This document shows positions 62,083-64,000 of a stretch of DNA of 64,000 nt, piece by piece. This DNA comes from Ancylobacter crimeensis (GTDB lineage Bacteria; Pseudomonadota; Alphaproteobacteria; Rhizobiales; Xanthobacteraceae), in contig NZ_JALKCH010000012.1 in NCBI RefSeq assembly GCF_023016805.1, positions 62,001 through 126,000 of the forward strand, written 5' to 3'. The notes beneath the pieces are model-generated. The model was not told the origin of the DNA, did no database searches, and was given only the letters and a program-made list of their open reading frames with translations. How positions within the stretch are numbered: the first letter of the stretch is position 1; every line of letters begins with the position of its first letter. The position numbers were made by a program, and so were the translations under genes.

Positions 62083-62096
62083 GCGAGTTGATCCCC

Positions 62097-62438
62097 ATGA
62101 GCATCCAGAGAATCGAGACCGGCGCGCGCATGAGCCAGGCCGTCGTCCACGGCTCCACCGCCTATCTCGCCGGCCAGGTCGCCAAGGGCGCGTCGGTCAC
62201 CGAGCAGACCAGCGCGATTCTCGCCGAAATCGATCGCCTCCTCGCGGCGGTGGGTTCGGATAAGACCAAGCTGCTCTCCACGACGATCTACCTCTCCGAC
62301 ATGTCGACCTTCGCCGAGATGAACGCGGTGTGGGACGGTTGGGTCGCGGCCGGCCATACCCCGGCCCGCGCCACCGTCGAGGCCGCGCTCGCGACTCCGG
62401 AATTCAAGGTCGAGATCGTCGTCGTCGCGGCGATCTGA
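62097..62438 (+). CDS. RidA family protein
   Basis: 113 residues from ATG 62097. YjgF/RidA fold: RMSQAVVHGSTAYLAGQVAK, QTSAILAEIDRLLAAVGSD and HTPARATVEAALATPEFKVE; the Arg in PARATVE is the usual imine-binding residue. RidA proteins hydrolyse reactive enamines/imines from amino acid catabolism, though members of this subgroup differ in activity. Followed by a terminator. Confidence 0.95.
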   Translation: MSIQRIETGARMSQAVVHGSTAYLAGQVAKGASVTEQTSAILAEIDRLLAAVGSDKTKLLSTTIYLSDMSTFAEMNAVWDGWVAAGHTPARATVEAALATPEFKVEIVVVAAI

Positions 62439-62463
62439 TCCGCGCGGCCCGCACGAAAGCAAA

Positions 62464-62487
62464 ACGGCCCCGCTCGCGCGGGGCCGT
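62464..62487. terminator. bidirectional terminator between RidA and MFS genes
   Basis: ACGGCCCCGC, loop TCGC, GCGGGGCCGT, flanked by AAAA on the left and CTTCGTT on the right, between convergent genes. Confidence 0.85.
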
Positions 62488-62512
62488 CTTCGTTCCGGGG
62501 GTGTCGAGGCGC

Positions 62513-64000
62513 TCAGTGCCAGTCCTCGATGTTCCGGTCCTTGGTCTCGGGCAGGAAGATGAGGCCGATCACCACGGTCATCAGCGCCACCACGATGGGA
62601 TACCAGAGGCCGGAGAAGATGTTTCCGGAGGCCGCCACGATGGCGAAGGCGGTGGGCGGCAGGAAGCCGCCGAACCAGCCATTGCCGATGTGATAGGGCA
62701 GCGACATGCCGGTGTAGCGGATGCGGGTGGGGAAGAGTTCCACCAGCAGCGCGGCGATCGGGCCGTAGACCATGGTGACGTAGAGCACCAGCACGAAAAG
62801 CAGGCCGATCAGCGTCAGAGTGCGGCTATCGGTGAGCACGCCGCCAACGGAAGGCTGCTTGACGATCGAGGGATCGCCCGCCTTCGGATAACCCGCCGCC
62901 TGTGCCGCTGCGACGACGGCCGCACCGGTGTTGTCGGCGGTGGGCACGTCGGTGCCGTTCACCGCGACGGTGACCGGCGAGCCGGCCGGGCCCGGCTTCA
63001 GCTCATAGTGCATCGAATTGGTTGCCAGCGTGCGGCGGATCACGTCGCAGGGCCGGGTGAAGACGCGCACGCCCACCGGATCGAACAGCGTGCCGCATTC
63101 GGCCGGATCGGCGGTGATGTTGATCGTCACATTGGTCGTCGCTTCGATCAGCTTCGGGTTCGCGGTGCGGGCGATGAGCTCGAACAGCGGGAAATAGGTC
63201 GCAGCCGCGATGAGGCAGCCCGCGATCAGGATGGGCTTGCGGCCGATCTTGTCCGACAGCCAGCCGAAGAAGACGAAGAAGGGCGTGCCGATGAGCAGGC
63301 CGAAGGCGATGAGCAGATTCGCCGTCGTTCCGTCCACCTTCAGGGTCTGGGTGAGGAAGAACAGCGCGTAGAACTGGCCGCAATACCAGACCACGGCCTG
63401 GCCGGCGGTGCCGCCGAGGAGCGCGATCAGGGCGATCTTGGCGTTCTCCCAGCGGCCAAAGGCCTCGGTGAGCGGCGCCTTGGAGCGGGTGCCCTCCGCC
63501 TTCATCTTCTGGAAGGCGGGCGATTCGGAGAGCTGCAGGCGGATCCAGAGCGAGAAGCCGAGCAGCAGGATCGAGAGCAGGAACGGCACGCGCCAGCCCC
63601 ACGCCGCGAACGATTCCGGGGACATCGACAGGCGCAGGCTCAGGATGACCAGCAGCGACAGGAAAAGGCCGACCGTCGCCGTGGTCTGGATCCACGAGGT
63701 GTAGAAGCCGCGCCGTCCATGGGGCGCGTGCTCGGCCACATAAGTCGCCGCGCCGCCATATTCGCCGCCGAGCGCGAGGCCCTGCGCCAGCCGGCAAATG
63801 ATGAAAATGACCGGCGCCGCATAGCCGATGGAGGCGTAGCCGGGCAGAAGGCCGACCACGAAGGTCGAGATGCCCATCAGCGTCATGGTGACGAGGAAGG
63901 TGTATTTGCGGCCGATCAGGTCGCCGAGCCGTCCGAACACCAGCGCGCCGAAGGGACGAACCGCAAAGCCCGCGGCGAAGCCGAACAGCACGAAGATGAA
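62513..64000 (-). CDS. MHS-family (proline/betaine-like) MFS transporter, 5' end outside window
   Basis: At least 495 residues; the frame continues past the right edge. Metabolite:H+ symporter signatures: RPFGALVFGRLGDLIGRKYT, ICRLAQGLALGGEYGGAATY, YVAEHAPHGRRGFYTSWIQT and GWLSDKIGRKPILIAG. Between the later helices there is an unusual soluble loop of about 110 residues (TNVTINITADPAECG ... AAGYPKAGDPSIVK) with two cysteines, longer than in E. coli ProP. Such transporters take up organic acids or betaines with protons; substrate not readable. Confidence 0.93.
   Translation of the reverse strand, partial: FIFVLFGFAAGFAVRPFGALVFGRLGDLIGRKYTFLVTMTLMGISTFVVGLLPGYASIGYAAPVIFIICRLAQGLALGGEYGGAATYVAEHAPHGRRGFYTSWIQTTATVGLFLSLLVILSLRLSMSPESFAAWGWRVPFLLSILLLGFSLWIRLQLSESPAFQKMKAEGTRSKAPLTEAFGRWENAKIALIALLGGTAGQAVVWYCGQFYALFFLTQTLKVDGTTANLLIAFGLLIGTPFFVFFGWLSDKIGRKPILIAGCLIAAATYFPLFELIARTANPKLIEATTNVTINITADPAECGTLFDPVGVRVFTRPCDVIRRTLATNSMHYELKPGPAGSPVTVAVNGTDVPTADNTGAAVVAAAQAAGYPKAGDPSIVKQPSVGGVLTDSRTLTLIGLLFVLVLYVTMVYGPIAALLVELFPTRIRYTGMSLPYHIGNGWFGGFLPPTAFAIVAASGNIFSGLWYPIVVALMTVVIGLIFLPETKDRNIEDWH

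Overview
The window is high-GC alphaproteobacterial DNA. Gene content and order (folE-hisI, an IscU-like scaffold, yidD and thrS side by side; zf-CHCC, DUF3126 and DUF3297 small proteins; RepB-type ParB proteins; a dispersed AGAGCATTTTC...GCGAAG repeat) point to Hyphomicrobiales (Rhizobiales), perhaps Xanthobacteraceae (Ancylobacter/Starkeya-like). That placement is inferred from gene content, not from a search.

Left part (about 1-12271) is an accessory island. It holds the 3' end of a nuclease-like gene, an IS1182-family transposase remnant abutting a doubly broken tyrosine recombinase, an HNH endonuclease divergent from an autoinhibited Fic protein, and a tightly coupled operon of a large serine recombinase plus two ParB/RepB-like proteins with a divergent HTH regulator. 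Then come an IS630 tail, a truncated IS3-type element that landed in a phage portal gene, and a tyrosine integrase. The integrase lies next to three tandem 12-mers and a tRNA 3'-end-like hairpin ending in CCA, the probable attachment site and island border. The recombinase-ParB-ParB operon is the best candidate for an undescribed system.

Right part (12290-64000) is ordinary chromosome. Proline use: a long PutA with an N-terminal ribbon-helix-helix domain and four GGTTGCACC boxes that look like its own operators, divergent from a luciferase-like flavin oxidoreductase. Then exporters (DMT, MFS, SMR), a membrane protein with a permuted papain-like C-terminus, ethanolamine ammonia-lyase (eutBC), a LysR regulator, an aromatic-type FAD monooxygenase and several hydrolases. 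A housekeeping block follows: cysE, DUF3126, gamma carbonic anhydrase, a LapG-like protease, rhomboid, CBS protein, hisI-folE, IscU-like scaffold, yidD, thrS, an orphan ParA, an L,D-transpeptidase, flavin reductase and nitroreductase, nadK and cutA.

Two ABC importers occupy the last third: a spermidine/putrescine-type cluster on the minus strand (binding protein, ATPase, two permeases, with a 17-bp hairpin after the binding protein gene) and a glycine betaine/proline-type cluster on the plus strand (ProV, ProW, ProX, ended by a strong hairpin). Between them are a lytic transglycosylase with SPOR domain, a TerC protein and a molybdopterin oxidoreductase. The window ends with tRNA-Thr(UGU), a cysteine-rich secreted protein, an OmpA-like protein, RidA and a metabolite:H+ symporter cut by the right edge.
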